Assembly: GCF_016757755.1 (NCBI RefSeq)
Contig: NZ_CP068437.1
Span: forward strand, 3,472,001 to 3,536,000
DNA length: 64,000 nt
From: Shewanella sp. KX20019
GTDB taxonomy: Bacteria > Pseudomonadota > Gammaproteobacteria > Enterobacterales > Shewanellaceae
Direction: 5' to 3'
The notes under the pieces were generated by a model. It did no database searches and was not told where the DNA came from. It worked only from the letters and a program-made list of their open reading frames with translations. Position numbers and translations under genes: made by a program. Of this stretch, positions 1 to 8,730 are shown piece after piece (the first letter of the stretch is position 1; each line of letters starts with the position of its first letter).

Positions 1-477
1 ACGGGTACTTCTGATAACCCTATCACTACTCAAGGTGGTGTTCAGCGTCACAGCGGTTTTGAGTTTGGTGGCATGGGACAGATCAATGATGACCTTTCTT
101 TAATCACTTCGTTTATGTATCTCGATGCTGAGTATACTTCTCACGATGAGTATCAGGGCAATCGTCCTGAAGATGTACCTGAGTGGACAGCCTCTATCTG
201 GGCCAAGTATTCGCTAACAGACAGAATGGCAGTTAACTTAGGCGCATTCTACGAGGGCGAACGCTTTGGCGATGCCGCTAATACCTTCGAGAAAGACGCT
301 TATACCCGCATTGATACCGGCATTAGCTACGCGATTCCAGTAGCAGGACAAGATCTACAACTTAGAGTCAATATCGAAAATCTATTCGATACGGACTACC
401 TAGGCGGCGGTGAAAACGGTGAAGTGAATGTAGGTAAGCCAAGAACTGTAAAGTTCGGAGTAAGCTACACTTTCTAA
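1..477 (+). CDS. TonB-dependent siderophore-type receptor, C-terminal part
   Basis: The reading frame is open from base 1, so only the last 158 codons of the gene are in the window. The fragment alternates short polar turns with amphipathic strands and ends in a terminal aromatic residue (SYTF), as outer-membrane beta-barrels do. The segment VPEWTASIWAKY and the late motif NIENLFDTDYLGG are typical of the last strands of TonB-dependent receptors of the ferric siderophore type. It would import an iron-siderophore complex across the outer membrane using TonB energy. The plug domain and TonB box lie outside the window, so the substrate cannot be named. A strong terminator follows. Confidence 0.85.
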   Translation, partial: TGTSDNPITTQGGVQRHSGFEFGGMGQINDDLSLITSFMYLDAEYTSHDEYQGNRPEDVPEWTASIWAKYSLTDRMAVNLGAFYEGERFGDAANTFEKDAYTRIDTGISYAIPVAGQDLQLRVNIENLFDTDYLGGGENGEVNVGKPRTVKFGVSYTF

Positions 478-502
478 GCTTCATTTCAGTTGTTTAGACA
501 TC

Positions 503-532
503 AAAAAGCCCAGACTAAGATCTGGGCTTTTT
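503..532. terminator. Intrinsic terminator, probably bidirectional
   Basis: An A-run, the stem GCCCAGA / TCTGGGC with a six-base loop, and a T-run follow the receptor stop by about 25 bases. Because the A-run and T-run flank both arms, it could also stop transcription of the convergent SDR gene on the minus strand. Confidence 0.85.
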
Positions 533-557
533 ATTAGCAGTTTTACTGTAAGTTACG

Positions 558-1554
558 CTATTTCCCACCGGCTAGATCAATGAATGAGCCAGTTACATAG
601 GATGCTGCATCCGACAATAACCAAGCGATTGCTGCAGCCACCTCTTCAGCCGATCCTCCACGCTGCATCGGGATCTGCGAACGAAGTCGTTCAACTCGAT
701 TAGGCTCGCCGCCGTCAGCATGCATTTGAGTAAAAATAAAACCTGGACGCACCGCATTGACACGGATCCCCTCGGCAGCAAGCTCAAGTGATAATCCTTT
801 AGTGAGTGAATCCATCGCCCCCTTTGAAGCGGTGTAATAATATACCCGTTCGACCTCAAGATGCGGGATTTCAGTGGGAATAAAAAGTGGTTTAGACAAG
901 GCTTAGACCGCTGTGCAATAGCTAGCCTACTGTCAAGATCTATAACGCAGTATAAACCACTTTTAAACCCACCCAACGGGAGCGTCTGAGCATATCCACT
1001 TCTATGTTGCATTGCCTCATAAGGGAACGCCATTATTACAACAATGCGCCTTGAATTGAATCCGCTCAGGCTGCTCTGAAACCTGCACTTTGAAGTTGAA
1101 CGGGTATGTATTCATTCGGCGCACCGCTTCTTGATGCTGCAGACGAGACATTCACTATCGCACTGCCCGCTTGCATCTGCTTTATCGCCTCCCTGCAACA
1201 CAAGAAACAGCTACTGACATTGGTGTTCATCACAGTGTTGAAGCGATCTAAACTCAAATCAACCAGCTTTGATTGAGTGAACAGTACACCAACGTTATTA
1301 ACGAGGTGGGTTACACCCCCTAAATGCACTCTTGTTTCCTCAAATAGCCTAATAACATCAGGCTCTTTGGATACATCGGCTTGAATGGCAATCGCATGGC
1401 CACCAGCAACTTCTATTTCAGCCACTATCAGCTTCGCCGCGTCAGCCTGTGTTTGATAATTTACGCATACGCTATAACCTTGGGAGCCAAGCAACTTAGC
1501 GGTTGCTGCGCCAATCCCTCTGCTTGCCCCCGTCACGATAACCACTTTATTCAT
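558..1554 (-). pseudogene. Short-chain dehydrogenase/reductase interrupted by a MITE
   Basis: Two pieces of one SDR gene lie on the same strand. The 5' piece (1554 down to about 1108) carries the Rossmann motif TGASRGIGAAT near residue 8, the NNVG motif and the catalytic serine region NVSSAASRSGAPNEY. The 3' piece (about 841 down to 558) resumes with YYTASKGAMDSL, which holds the catalytic Tyr-x-x-x-Lys, and continues with NAVRPG and the C-terminal GSFIDLAGGK. A 266-bp element lies between them, exactly at the active-site loop, and introduces stops. The start (ATG at 1554) overlaps the end of the upstream GNAT gene by 8 bases, which implies translational coupling. Intact relatives are about 245 aa (glucose or sugar dehydrogenase-like). 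The gene is probably inactive. Confidence 0.85.
842..1107. mobile_element. MITE-like element with about 33-bp terminal inverted repeats
   Basis: The left end begins ATACCCGTTCGACCTCAAG. The right end, read on the other strand, begins ATACCCGTTCAACTTCAAA, so the termini are imperfect inverted repeats of about 33 bp. A second inner inverted repeat (AAAAGTGGTTTA at 886, TAAACCACTTTT at 953) is also present. The 266-bp element encodes no protein of its own and splits an SDR gene, so it is best read as a non-autonomous insertion. The flanks suggest an AT/TA target, but the exact duplication is ambiguous. A related single end is found at 12108-12141. Confidence 0.75.
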
Positions 1555-2119
1555 TAATAACCTCGACCTCATAATTGGAGCTATTCACCTGTACTCGCTT
1601 TGACATCATGCTGTATGCCTGAGCTTGACCATCAATGCGAAACATATCGGTGATCTCAGCGCACTTTGTAAAGCCCGTGCGCTCATAAAGCCGGAAAGCG
1701 ACCTGGTTATTGGATAATAGCCACAGGTCGATATACTCAATGTTCGTATGCTTTGCAGTCCATTCGAATATTGACTCCATCAACAGTCGACCCAGTCCGC
1801 GACCGCGAGCGGCCGCATCGACACCCATTCCTAACAGTGCTCTGTGAGCGGTATGAGCTTCGGCGTGAGCGCGTATATCGATATGACCGACTATATTACC
1901 GTCAATAAAGGCCAACAACATTTTACGCCAACCTTGCTCGCCAATTTCACGGCTGATCCCGTCAGAGAAACGCGACGTTGTCGCGGCTGTCAGGTGCGAC
2001 TCGGCACGCGGTACAGGCTGAAACAGTGGCGAATCATCAGCACCATTCTCCGCTATTTGACGAGCGAGATAGCTAAAAAACTCGGGTAAATCGTCTTGCT
2101 GCGCTAACCTAATATCCAA
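1547..2119 (-). CDS. GNAT-family N-acetyltransferase
   Basis: This 190-aa protein has the GNAT fold signature. A beta4 strand (LLGMGVDAAARG) is followed by the acetyl-CoA pyrophosphate loop RGRGLG at about residues 102-107, and then by NNQVAFRLYERTGF, the usual late motif of N-acetyltransferases. It transfers an acetyl group from acetyl-CoA to an amine, but the acceptor cannot be deduced. The start is TTG at 2119, chosen because GGGAG lies nine bases upstream and no better codon exists. Its 3' end overlaps the start of the disrupted SDR gene by 8 bases, so the two formed a coupled pair before the MITE insertion. Confidence 0.85.
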   Translation of the reverse strand: MDIRLAQQDDLPEFFSYLARQIAENGADDSPLFQPVPRAESHLTAATTSRFSDGISREIGEQGWRKMLLAFIDGNIVGHIDIRAHAEAHTAHRALLGMGVDAAARGRGLGRLLMESIFEWTAKHTNIEYIDLWLLSNNQVAFRLYERTGFTKCAEITDMFRIDGQAQAYSMMSKRVQVNSSNYEVEVINE

Positions 2120-2174
2120 CGGTCTTACTCCCTGTTTATTTATACCGTTTATTCATTTACTTTAAAATGCGAGA

Positions 2175-2483
2175 CTAGATTACAACCATTTCAGCAATAT
2201 TGAGCCTGCCATTGATTGCTAGAAACGGGCAGGACTTTGCTATCTCAATCGCTTGTTCGATACTCTCAGCCTGCACAATAGTATGTCCTGTCATATCCAC
2301 TTGGCTGCCTGTAGATACACCATCACGACTTACGGTATGGCTATTTTTATAGGGCACCATAGCCGCGATTACGGCATCACCGAGGGAGGCTAGCCACTGC
2401 TGATATTGAGCAAAATGACGCTTGCCCTCCTCTGCAGACGCTGGCTTGTCGCCACCTAAATAACTAATGATATATTGTGTCAT
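2175..2483 (-). CDS. YCII-related domain protein
   Basis: A 102-aa protein beginning MTQYIISYLGG, with a ferredoxin-like alpha/beta pattern: a beta strand at the start, a helix containing HFAQYQQWLASLG, and a C-terminal AIEIAKSCPFLAINGRLNIAE segment. This is the layout of YCII/DUF1330-like small domains, in which the late CPF/CPhL-type segment is common. The function of these proteins is mostly unknown; some relatives are dehalogenase-like or accompany sigma factors. AAGGAC lies about eight bases before the ATG. It stands in a row of minus-strand small genes with individual ribosome-binding sites and gaps of 40-85 bases. Confidence 0.7.
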   Translation of the reverse strand: MTQYIISYLGGDKPASAEEGKRHFAQYQQWLASLGDAVIAAMVPYKNSHTVSRDGVSTGSQVDMTGHTIVQAESIEQAIEIAKSCPFLAINGRLNIAEMVVI

Positions 2484-2525
2484 GGGTAGTCCTTTTTAGG
2501 CTTGAATGAATCTTGCTTAACTCCG

Positions 2526-2810
2526 TTATTTTTGAGATATAATTTTTACAGCCGAATATAGTGTTGCAGCGATAAACACCACCACGATTGAATAGATAAA
2601 TGTGGGCAAAAACCAACTTATTGCGGTGTCATAAACAAACTGCCACTGGGTACCGCCAGCACCTCGAAAAATACCGCCGGGGTTTTCTAGCCACTCCCAC
2701 ACGACGATCACTAAGGTGACTATGGCGCTAAATATGCTTGCCCACTTAATTGACAATATCGCGCTAAGCCAAAGGATTAGGCCGTAAGATCGTTGAATTT
2801 TTTGCTGCAT
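2526..2810 (-). CDS. Small two-helix inner-membrane protein, unknown function
   Basis: A 94-aa protein with two predicted membrane segments: residues about 9-40 (rich in L, I, W and V, containing LWLSAILSIKWASIF) and residues about 65-88 (FLPTFIYSIVVVFIAATLY). A polar loop with GGIFRGAGGTQW lies between them. The start is well supported by AAAAGGAGG five bases before the ATG at 2810. I do not recognise a family. The strong ribosome-binding site and the clean spacing from its neighbours argue that it is a real gene. Confidence 0.6.
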   Translation of the reverse strand: MQQKIQRSYGLILWLSAILSIKWASIFSAIVTLVIVVWEWLENPGGIFRGAGGTQWQFVYDTAISWFLPTFIYSIVVVFIAATLYSAVKIISQK

Positions 2811-2895
2811 CGTAACCTCCTTTTAACGTATTGCACTTCAGCATAGGACTAGTTTCAGCATTGCTCGCAGGGGATTAGGCTTGATCCGTTATTCG

Positions 2896-3303
2896 CTAAC
2901 TGCGACCAGGTTCAAAACCGTCATAGCGTGGTAACTTTGCGTCTAGCTCCTCCCAGTTCGCTTTTGATGTCACAAAATTGTGCGACACAGGTCGCTCAAC
3001 AATATCGGAATCAAGCAGTCCCAATCTAATTCTTACCCTGCTTGGGTCTTGGGCATTTGAGCTATAAATCGGCGAGCCGCAGTGCTGGCAAAAGTGACGT
3101 TCTCTACCCAGCTTAAACGAGAAGCTAGTTAATGCATTAGCGCCAATCGTAATAGTAAAATCTTCCGTAGCGACAAAACCGTTAGTGGCATATGCGCTGC
3201 CGCTATTTTTACGGCACAGTGAACAATGGCAGTGAATGATCTCACGAATTGCGCCCGTTATTTTCACTTTAACTTCACCGCATAAACATTGTCCTGAATA
3301 CAT
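2896..3303 (-). CDS. GFA-family (glutathione-dependent formaldehyde-activating-like) zinc protein
   Basis: This 135-aa protein shows the full cysteine pattern of the GFA/CENP-V fold: CLCGEV near residue 7, HCHCSLCRKNSG near residue 25 and FCQHCGSPIYSS near residue 73. These cysteines bind zinc. The family is named for formaldehyde-glutathione adduct formation, but for most members the reaction is unproven. GGAAGAG lies just upstream of the ATG. A glutathione S-transferase gene follows upstream on the same strand, so a glutathione link is plausible but inferred. Confidence 0.85.
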   Translation of the reverse strand: MYSGQCLCGEVKVKITGAIREIIHCHCSLCRKNSGSAYATNGFVATEDFTITIGANALTSFSFKLGRERHFCQHCGSPIYSSNAQDPSRVRIRLGLLDSDIVERPVSHNFVTSKANWEELDAKLPRYDGFEPGRS

Positions 3304-3491
3304 ACTCTTCCCTTTCCTTGATTAGCGCTTTTGTAAATTCAAAATCCGTTGGTTATTTTGCCTGTTGTAGCGTCGTGATATCTGCGCCCTTAAATAGTTT
3401 TTTTAATACCCCAATTGCGGAAGGCCCTTCATTGGCGATTTGTCATTAGGATTAGGGCCAAGCATAAGTACTCCTATTTTCTATTAAGCCA

Positions 3492-4175
3492 TCAATTAGC
3501 AGTCAGCTTAACCCTGTTACCAAAAACAATATCTTCTTTTGACGTTAACCACATCGGGTACTGGGTCATGACCTTGCTGAACATTCTGCTTTGTAAATAG
3601 GCGTTTAGCCACTGCCTTAACCTTGGATAGGCAGATTGTAAATACCACTGTCGCTCCACACGTCCAAATTGGCGAATAAAAGGCACTAAGGCTAAGTCCG
3701 CCAAGCTAGGGTTATCTGACATTAAATATTGATGCTTGCACAGACGCGACTCTAACTCACCAAGGTATCGTTCACATTGCCCCCTATCAGCAACCAACGA
3801 TGGCTCATGGTAGCGCTTTGAGCAGCGATACTTCTCCAAATGCCCTTTAAATTCGTTATCAAATAAGCTTATTAACTCAAGCATCTCTGCTAATGCGTTT
3901 GGCTGTGACGCATCGAGGTAATCTTGAGGATCGGACTGTGTAAATGCCCACAGCATTACCGCTAAGCTTTCATCAATAACACTATTCTCAGCGGTGATCA
4001 GCACAGGCACCGTGCCCTTAGGTGAAGCCAGCAGCATTTCGGCGGGTTTATCACTGAGCACTAAGTCTCTAAGGTGCACTTGTTGGCCCGAAGCATAAAT
4101 GGCCAATCTAGCCCGCATTGCATAAGGACAATTTCTTAAAGAATAGAGTACAGGTAATGTCATGATTTCACTCAT
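3492..4175 (-). CDS. Glutathione S-transferase family protein
   Basis: The N-terminal domain is thioredoxin-like: PVLYSLRNCPYAMRARLAI contains the CPYA motif, and KGTVPVLI contains the cis-proline that contacts glutathione, followed by the EN..DES motif (SVIDES). The remaining residues are helical, as in GST C-terminal domains (NPSLADLALVPFIRQF holds the N-capping Asp motif). At 227 aa the length is normal. It may conjugate glutathione to small electrophiles or act as a glutaredoxin-like reductase. The start could be the first Met or the Met at codon 5; neither has a strong ribosome-binding site. Confidence 0.8.
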   Translation of the reverse strand: MSEIMTLPVLYSLRNCPYAMRARLAIYASGQQVHLRDLVLSDKPAEMLLASPKGTVPVLITAENSVIDESLAVMLWAFTQSDPQDYLDASQPNALAEMLELISLFDNEFKGHLEKYRCSKRYHEPSLVADRGQCERYLGELESRLCKHQYLMSDNPSLADLALVPFIRQFGRVERQWYLQSAYPRLRQWLNAYLQSRMFSKVMTQYPMWLTSKEDIVFGNRVKLTAN

Positions 4176-4287
4176 TGTTGATCAAATGGCTCCATTAGAT
4201 AATGTGAATAATTTACTTTAACGATATTCATTAGCAAAATATACGGGTAACATCCCCCCATTAAATTTCTAACAACAAGTGGTACCC

Positions 4288-6579
4288 ATGGATCCAAAGA
4301 TAGAATTATTAGCACCAGGCGGAGATATTGATGCAATTAAAGCGGCAATTATTGCCGGAGCTGATGCTGTTTATTGTGGCTTAGATACCTTTAATGCTCG
4401 TAACCGTGCCGCTAATATTTCCTTTGAGGAACTGGTTGGGATCATACGTTTAGCACACCAATATCAGTGTGAGATTTTCCTAACTCTCAATATTGTGATC
4501 TTAGAAAATGAATTCAAAACCCTAGCAAAGCTACTGAGCAGGTTAGTTAACACCACATTAGATGGTGTGATTGTGCAAGATATTGGCATGTTCCATTTGC
4601 TCAAAAAGCACTTTCCAACGTTGGATATCCACGCATCAACGCAGCTAACCACCCATAACGCTGGCCAAATTCCTTTTTTAAAGAAGTTAGGTGCCTCACG
4701 GGTGAATTTATCGAGAGAGCTTAATTTACGTGAGATCACTGCATTAACAGCGACGGGTCGAGACAACGATATCACCACTGAAGTGTTTGTCCACGGCTCA
4801 CTTTGCATTGCATTCTCTGGGCTTTGTTACTCCACCTCAGCCAGTGTCGGTAACTCAGGTAACCGTGGCCGTTGTAGCCAGGCTTGCCGTGAAGAGTATG
4901 AAACCACAGAGTCTGGACATAACTTTCCTCTTAATATCAAAGACAACTCGGCATTTTTCGATCTACCAGCATTAATCGAAGCCGGTGTTCACTCCTTTAA
5001 AGTGGAGGGTCGTATTAAGGGCGCTAGTTACGTTCATACCGTGATAGACAGTTTCCGTAAACAGATTGATGGTTTCCTAAAAACAGGCGAGTTACTTGAA
5101 GATGGTGAGCGCCTCTATAAAGTATTCAACCGCGACTTAACCAACTCTTTTTTAAAGGGCGATCTAAATCAGTCGATGTTTATCGATAATCCTCGTGATA
5201 ATTCGAAAAACCACCTGAAAGATAAGCTAACTCATAATGGTAGCCAGTCTATTTCGGTAGTGCAGATCCATGATGCTGAGCAAACTCTGCAACAGGAAAA
5301 GAGCCAGATCCAAGCATCTGTTAATGACAAGATCAAACATTTAAGCATTGAGAAACTGCCACTGACATTGGCTTTTTCTGGCCAACTGGGGCAACCACTA
5401 TTAATCACAGTGACGACTCAAGATTTTGTTGTTGGTCAAACCCAGTTAGTCGACAAGAGCTTTACCGTTCAATCTCGTAGCCAGCTCACCAGCAGTGACG
5501 ATGCCAGTATTGATGACAGCGCAATTGAGAAACGCTTTAAGAGTTTACATAATGCAGAGTTCGACCTTAAGCCGCTCGTCACTGACGATCTAGCCGCCGG
5601 TCTTAGCATCCCTTTTAAAGAGCTCACCACCTTAAAGAAACAGGTGTTATTACAGCTAAACCATGGCACAGCCGTGTTGCCCGTGGTTGAACTGCCCAAG
5701 CTGGCTAAACATCCAAAACCACAAGATGAGACACCTAAGCTGTCTATTTTGATCTGTGATGAGGCCGATATTGCCCTTGCCGATAACACCGATGCCGACA
5801 TTTACTTTAAGCTACCCGATGCCTATAAGCGCGGCTGTACTAAATATGTCGATCTATTCAAACTGAACCCGCGACTCATTCCATGGTTCCCATCGGTCCT
5901 TATCGGTAAAGATTATGATGCGGCGTTGAATATTTTGGAAAAGGTGCTGCCACCGCTGATTGTTACCAATAATACTGGTATTGCTAATCGCGCCTATGAA
6001 CTAGGTATAAAGTGGATTGCCGGGCCATTTTTAAACACCACTAACTCATACGCCTTACTGGCGATGCAGGAGCAATTTGATTGTCATGGTGCCTTTATTT
6101 CTAACGAAATAAACCAACAGCAAATTAAACATATTGCCCGTCCTGCAAACTTTAAAATGATGTACAGCATCTATCACCCGATTTTATTGATGGCGAGCAG
6201 GCAGTGCTTCTTCCAGCAAAGTGTCGGCTGCGAAAAGCCGCGGATCGACAATGGCTGTATGCTCTCTTGTGATAAGTCGACCAGCATTACCAACCTTAAA
6301 GGTGATGAGTTTGCGATTGATAAGCAAAAAGCAGGTTACCCAAGTATTTATAATCAAGATCAGTTTTTAAATACTGAGATCATTGACGATCTCGCTCACC
6401 TCTTTGATGGCTTTATGATTGATCTAACCAATATAGGCGCCGGAGATAAGCCATCACCTGACAAGTTGCAGCTGATCAAACAGTTCGAGCTACTGCTCAA
6501 CGGTCAATCAAATGCCGCGAACACGCTCGATGGCATGGTTGCGCAATCAACAGTATTGCAATACCACAACGGCCTATAG
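4288..6579 (+). CDS. Peptidase U32 family protein, RlhA-like
   Basis: The 763-aa protein begins MDPKIELLAPGG and carries the U32 hallmark regions: GADAVYCGLDTFNARN, VNLSRELNL, FVHGSLCIAFSGLCYSTSA, then GNRGRCSQACREEY and FKVEGRIKGASYV. The conserved cysteines in GLCYS and RCSQACR match the RlhA branch, which in E. coli hydroxylates C2501 of 23S rRNA and contains an Fe-S centre. A long C-terminal part (about residues 480-763) has further cysteines (NGCMLSCDKS). The ATG at 4288 is preferred; an in-frame GTG at 4279 would add three residues. It is transcribed alone and is followed by a hairpin terminator. Assignment to rlhA itself is inference. Confidence 0.75.
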   Translation: MDPKIELLAPGGDIDAIKAAIIAGADAVYCGLDTFNARNRAANISFEELVGIIRLAHQYQCEIFLTLNIVILENEFKTLAKLLSRLVNTTLDGVIVQDIGMFHLLKKHFPTLDIHASTQLTTHNAGQIPFLKKLGASRVNLSRELNLREITALTATGRDNDITTEVFVHGSLCIAFSGLCYSTSASVGNSGNRGRCSQACREEYETTESGHNFPLNIKDNSAFFDLPALIEAGVHSFKVEGRIKGASYVHTVIDSFRKQIDGFLKTGELLEDGERLYKVFNRDLTNSFLKGDLNQSMFIDNPRDNSKNHLKDKLTHNGSQSISVVQIHDAEQTLQQEKSQIQASVNDKIKHLSIEKLPLTLAFSGQLGQPLLITVTTQDFVVGQTQLVDKSFTVQSRSQLTSSDDASIDDSAIEKRFKSLHNAEFDLKPLVTDDLAAGLSIPFKELTTLKKQVLLQLNHGTAVLPVVELPKLAKHPKPQDETPKLSILICDEADIALADNTDADIYFKLPDAYKRGCTKYVDLFKLNPRLIPWFPSVLIGKDYDAALNILEKVLPPLIVTNNTGIANRAYELGIKWIAGPFLNTTNSYALLAMQEQFDCHGAFISNEINQQQIKHIARPANFKMMYSIYHPILLMASRQCFFQQSVGCEKPRIDNGCMLSCDKSTSITNLKGDEFAIDKQKAGYPSIYNQDQFLNTEIIDDLAHLFDGFMIDLTNIGAGDKPSPDKLQLIKQFELLLNGQSNAANTLDGMVAQSTVLQYHNGL

Positions 6580-6622
6580 ATCCTAGTATTCGTCCCTACG
6601 TCATATCATTTTACTGACGCTA

Positions 6623-6652
6623 AGCCAGAGCCGCCCCCCAGCTCTGGCTTTC
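6623..6652 (+). terminator. Intrinsic terminator
   Basis: The stem AGCCAGAGC / GCTCTGGCT with a C-rich loop and a short T-rich tail lies about 45 bases after the U32 gene. The rest of the 240-base gap up to the channel gene is AT-rich and holds no recognised element. Confidence 0.75.
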
Positions 6653-6821
6653 TCATTTTATCAATTTAAACCCTCGCTAATTGTTTCTGTATAATTCTCT
6701 ATTATGGATTGCCTCTAATCATCTTGTTTTATGGTGATATTCCCCATAAAGTATTAGTCACTAATCACTTAAATTCAGCAGCATAAGCATGCTTACAAAC
6801 ATAATATAGGTAGTAGATTTG

Positions 6822-7682
6822 GTGGATAAAATAGAATTAGCCGTCGATTTTCTTCTCGAACACAAATTGTTATTAACCGTGTTAATAATAATGCTTATCT
6901 CGATGATAAAGCGTCTAATCATTTCAGGTATTCGAGGTGATGTTCCGTTTCTTTCTGATGTGCAGCGCAAATGGATGTCACGTACTAAGAATGGCACTTT
7001 CATTTTAATACTGATCATTTTGTTCATGCTGTGGCAAACCGAAGTCAGCAAGTTTGCATTGTCGGTAACTGCGATTGCGATCGCCTTGGTGGTGGCCTCT
7101 AAAGAGATTATTCTTTGCTTTACTGGCTCGATACAACGTGCAAGTTCACGTTCATTTGTCATCGGTGACTGGATTGAAGTGGGTAAAATATGTGGGGAAG
7201 TGATTGAGCACAACCTTATGGCAACCGTGATCCAAGAGATCGACCTGCATCATGGTCAATACCATTTCACTGGTAAAACCGCGACACTGCCTAACAGTAT
7301 GTTTTTTACCTATGCAGTCAAAAATCTCAATTTTATGAAACGCTATGTTTACCATAGTATTTCTATTACCGTGGTCGAATTTGTTAACCTCTACCCGCTG
7401 TTTCCAGCCCTCACCCAACAGATAGAACAACATTGTGAAGACTTTAATGAGGTGGCAAAACGCTACAACAGCGTTATCGAAAAGCATGCTGGTGTCGATC
7501 TCCCCGGCAGCGAACCACATATTCATGTCAATAGCGGCCCTACTGGTGAACAAAATGTACATATCATGATTTTTTGCCCCACTGAGCGCGCTATGCATTT
7601 AGAGCAGCTGATAAGAGAAGATTTTATGGTTGCTTATCAGCAAAACTTTGGCCTGAAGCGTCAGCTAAACACTGAAAGTTAA
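6822..7682 (+). CDS. MscS-type mechanosensitive ion channel family protein
   Basis: The 286-aa protein has three hydrophobic stretches near the N-terminus: LLLTVLIIMLISMI, TFILILIILFMLW and LSVTAIAIALVVASKEIILC. The last leads into a beta-rich domain with RASSRSFVIGDWIEVGKICGEV. The glycine/alanine-rich TM3 followed by (F/R)xxGDxIEV is the signature of the MscS pore and beta domain. It would act as an inner-membrane tension-gated channel. GTG at 6822 is chosen; TTG at 6819 sits at better spacing from AGG at 6808 and would add one residue. It has no evident operon partners. Confidence 0.8.
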   Translation: MDKIELAVDFLLEHKLLLTVLIIMLISMIKRLIISGIRGDVPFLSDVQRKWMSRTKNGTFILILIILFMLWQTEVSKFALSVTAIAIALVVASKEIILCFTGSIQRASSRSFVIGDWIEVGKICGEVIEHNLMATVIQEIDLHHGQYHFTGKTATLPNSMFFTYAVKNLNFMKRYVYHSISITVVEFVNLYPLFPALTQQIEQHCEDFNEVAKRYNSVIEKHAGVDLPGSEPHIHVNSGPTGEQNVHIMIFCPTERAMHLEQLIREDFMVAYQQNFGLKRQLNTES

Positions 7683-7807
7683 TCACTTAGCTAGGGGGGG
7701 CTATCGATTTACTGTGTTTTATTCCCCGTAGCAATCGATAAAACCATTCCAAATAGGATTAAACAATCTGTTAGACTGTTCAAAAACCTAATAAGAAATA
7801 TACTGTC

Positions 7808-8626
7808 ATGCTTGGAACACTCAGAAAAATGCGCAGCCACCTCGATGAGAATCAACAGGTGCAATACCAACTACCCGTCGGTGAAGAGTTACTCGATTTA
7901 AATCCTCTTATCGGCTCAGAACTCACTTTGACCCATACCGGCAAGATCTTTTGCTGTAACTGTGGCAAGAAGACTAAAAAAAGCTACTCCCAAGGCCATT
8001 GTTATGTGTGTATGCAAAAGCTTGCTAGCTGTGATTTGTGCATCATGAAGCCTGAAACCTGCCATTATGCAGCGGGAACTTGTCGTGAGCCATCTTGGGG
8101 CGAAGCAAATTGCTTTGTACCACATTACGTTTACTTGTCTAACACCTCAGGCGTGAAAGTGGGTATTACCCGCCATACTCAGTTACCCACACGCTGGATA
8201 GACCAAGGGGCAACTCAAGGGTTACCGATCTTCAAAGTAGAGACGCGTTTTATTTCCGGTTTAGTCGAAACCGCTTTAGCAGAAATGATTGCTGATAAAA
8301 CCAATTGGCGCACCATGTTAAAAGGCAATGCGGAAGACTTAGATCTTAAGCAACACGCTGAAACTTTGATCCCACAAATCACTGAGCGTTTAGCTGAAAT
8401 TACCGCTGAACATGGTGAGTTTTCCGTATCAAAGCTTGATGAGCCAATCCAACAGATCAACTTCCCTGTGAACGAATTCCCAACCAAAATCATCTCACAT
8501 AACTTTGATAAGAACCCAGAAGTCTCAGGTGTTCTAAAAGGTATTAAAGGTCAATACCTGATCTTCGATACTGGCGTGATCAATATTCGTAAGTTTGGCT
8601 CATATGAAGTCAGCGTGGCCTACTAA
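7808..8626 (+). CDS. DUF2797 protein with zinc-binding cysteines and GIY-YIG-like segment
   Basis: The 272-aa protein has an N-terminal cysteine cluster: CCNCGKKTK near residue 57, CYVCMQKLASCDLC, then CHYAAGTCREP. These are likely zinc ligands. It is followed by HYVYLSNTSGVKVGITRH and PTRWIDQGA, which read like a GIY-YIG core (a YV-YL pair, then KVGIT, a conserved Arg and a Q near the HxxQG position). DUF2797 is conserved in gammaproteobacteria without a known function. The resemblance to GIY-YIG nucleases is my inference from the motif order. A terminator shared with the convergent protease gene follows the stop. Confidence 0.75.
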   Translation: MLGTLRKMRSHLDENQQVQYQLPVGEELLDLNPLIGSELTLTHTGKIFCCNCGKKTKKSYSQGHCYVCMQKLASCDLCIMKPETCHYAAGTCREPSWGEANCFVPHYVYLSNTSGVKVGITRHTQLPTRWIDQGATQGLPIFKVETRFISGLVETALAEMIADKTNWRTMLKGNAEDLDLKQHAETLIPQITERLAEITAEHGEFSVSKLDEPIQQINFPVNEFPTKIISHNFDKNPEVSGVLKGIKGQYLIFDTGVINIRKFGSYEVSVAY

Positions 8627-8682
8627 GCAATAAGCTAAGACTGTAAGCCTGTCGATTCAATTTTTTTACTCAATAAACAAAA

Positions 8683-8707
8683 AAGCCGACTCCTAAAGAG
8701 TCGGCTT
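8683..8707. terminator. Bidirectional terminator between convergent genes
   Basis: A stem AAGCCGACTC / GAGTCGGCTT with a five-base loop, with an A-run on its left and a short A/T tail on its right. It serves both the DUF2797 gene and the protease gene. Confidence 0.85.
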
Positions 8708-8730
8708 AAAATCAAATAGGGCTTAACTTG

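Noticed and set aside
593..1033. 146-codon frame on the minus strand overlapping the SDR remnant
   Set aside because: It lies across the MITE and SDR in another frame, has no ribosome-binding site and no recognisable protein.
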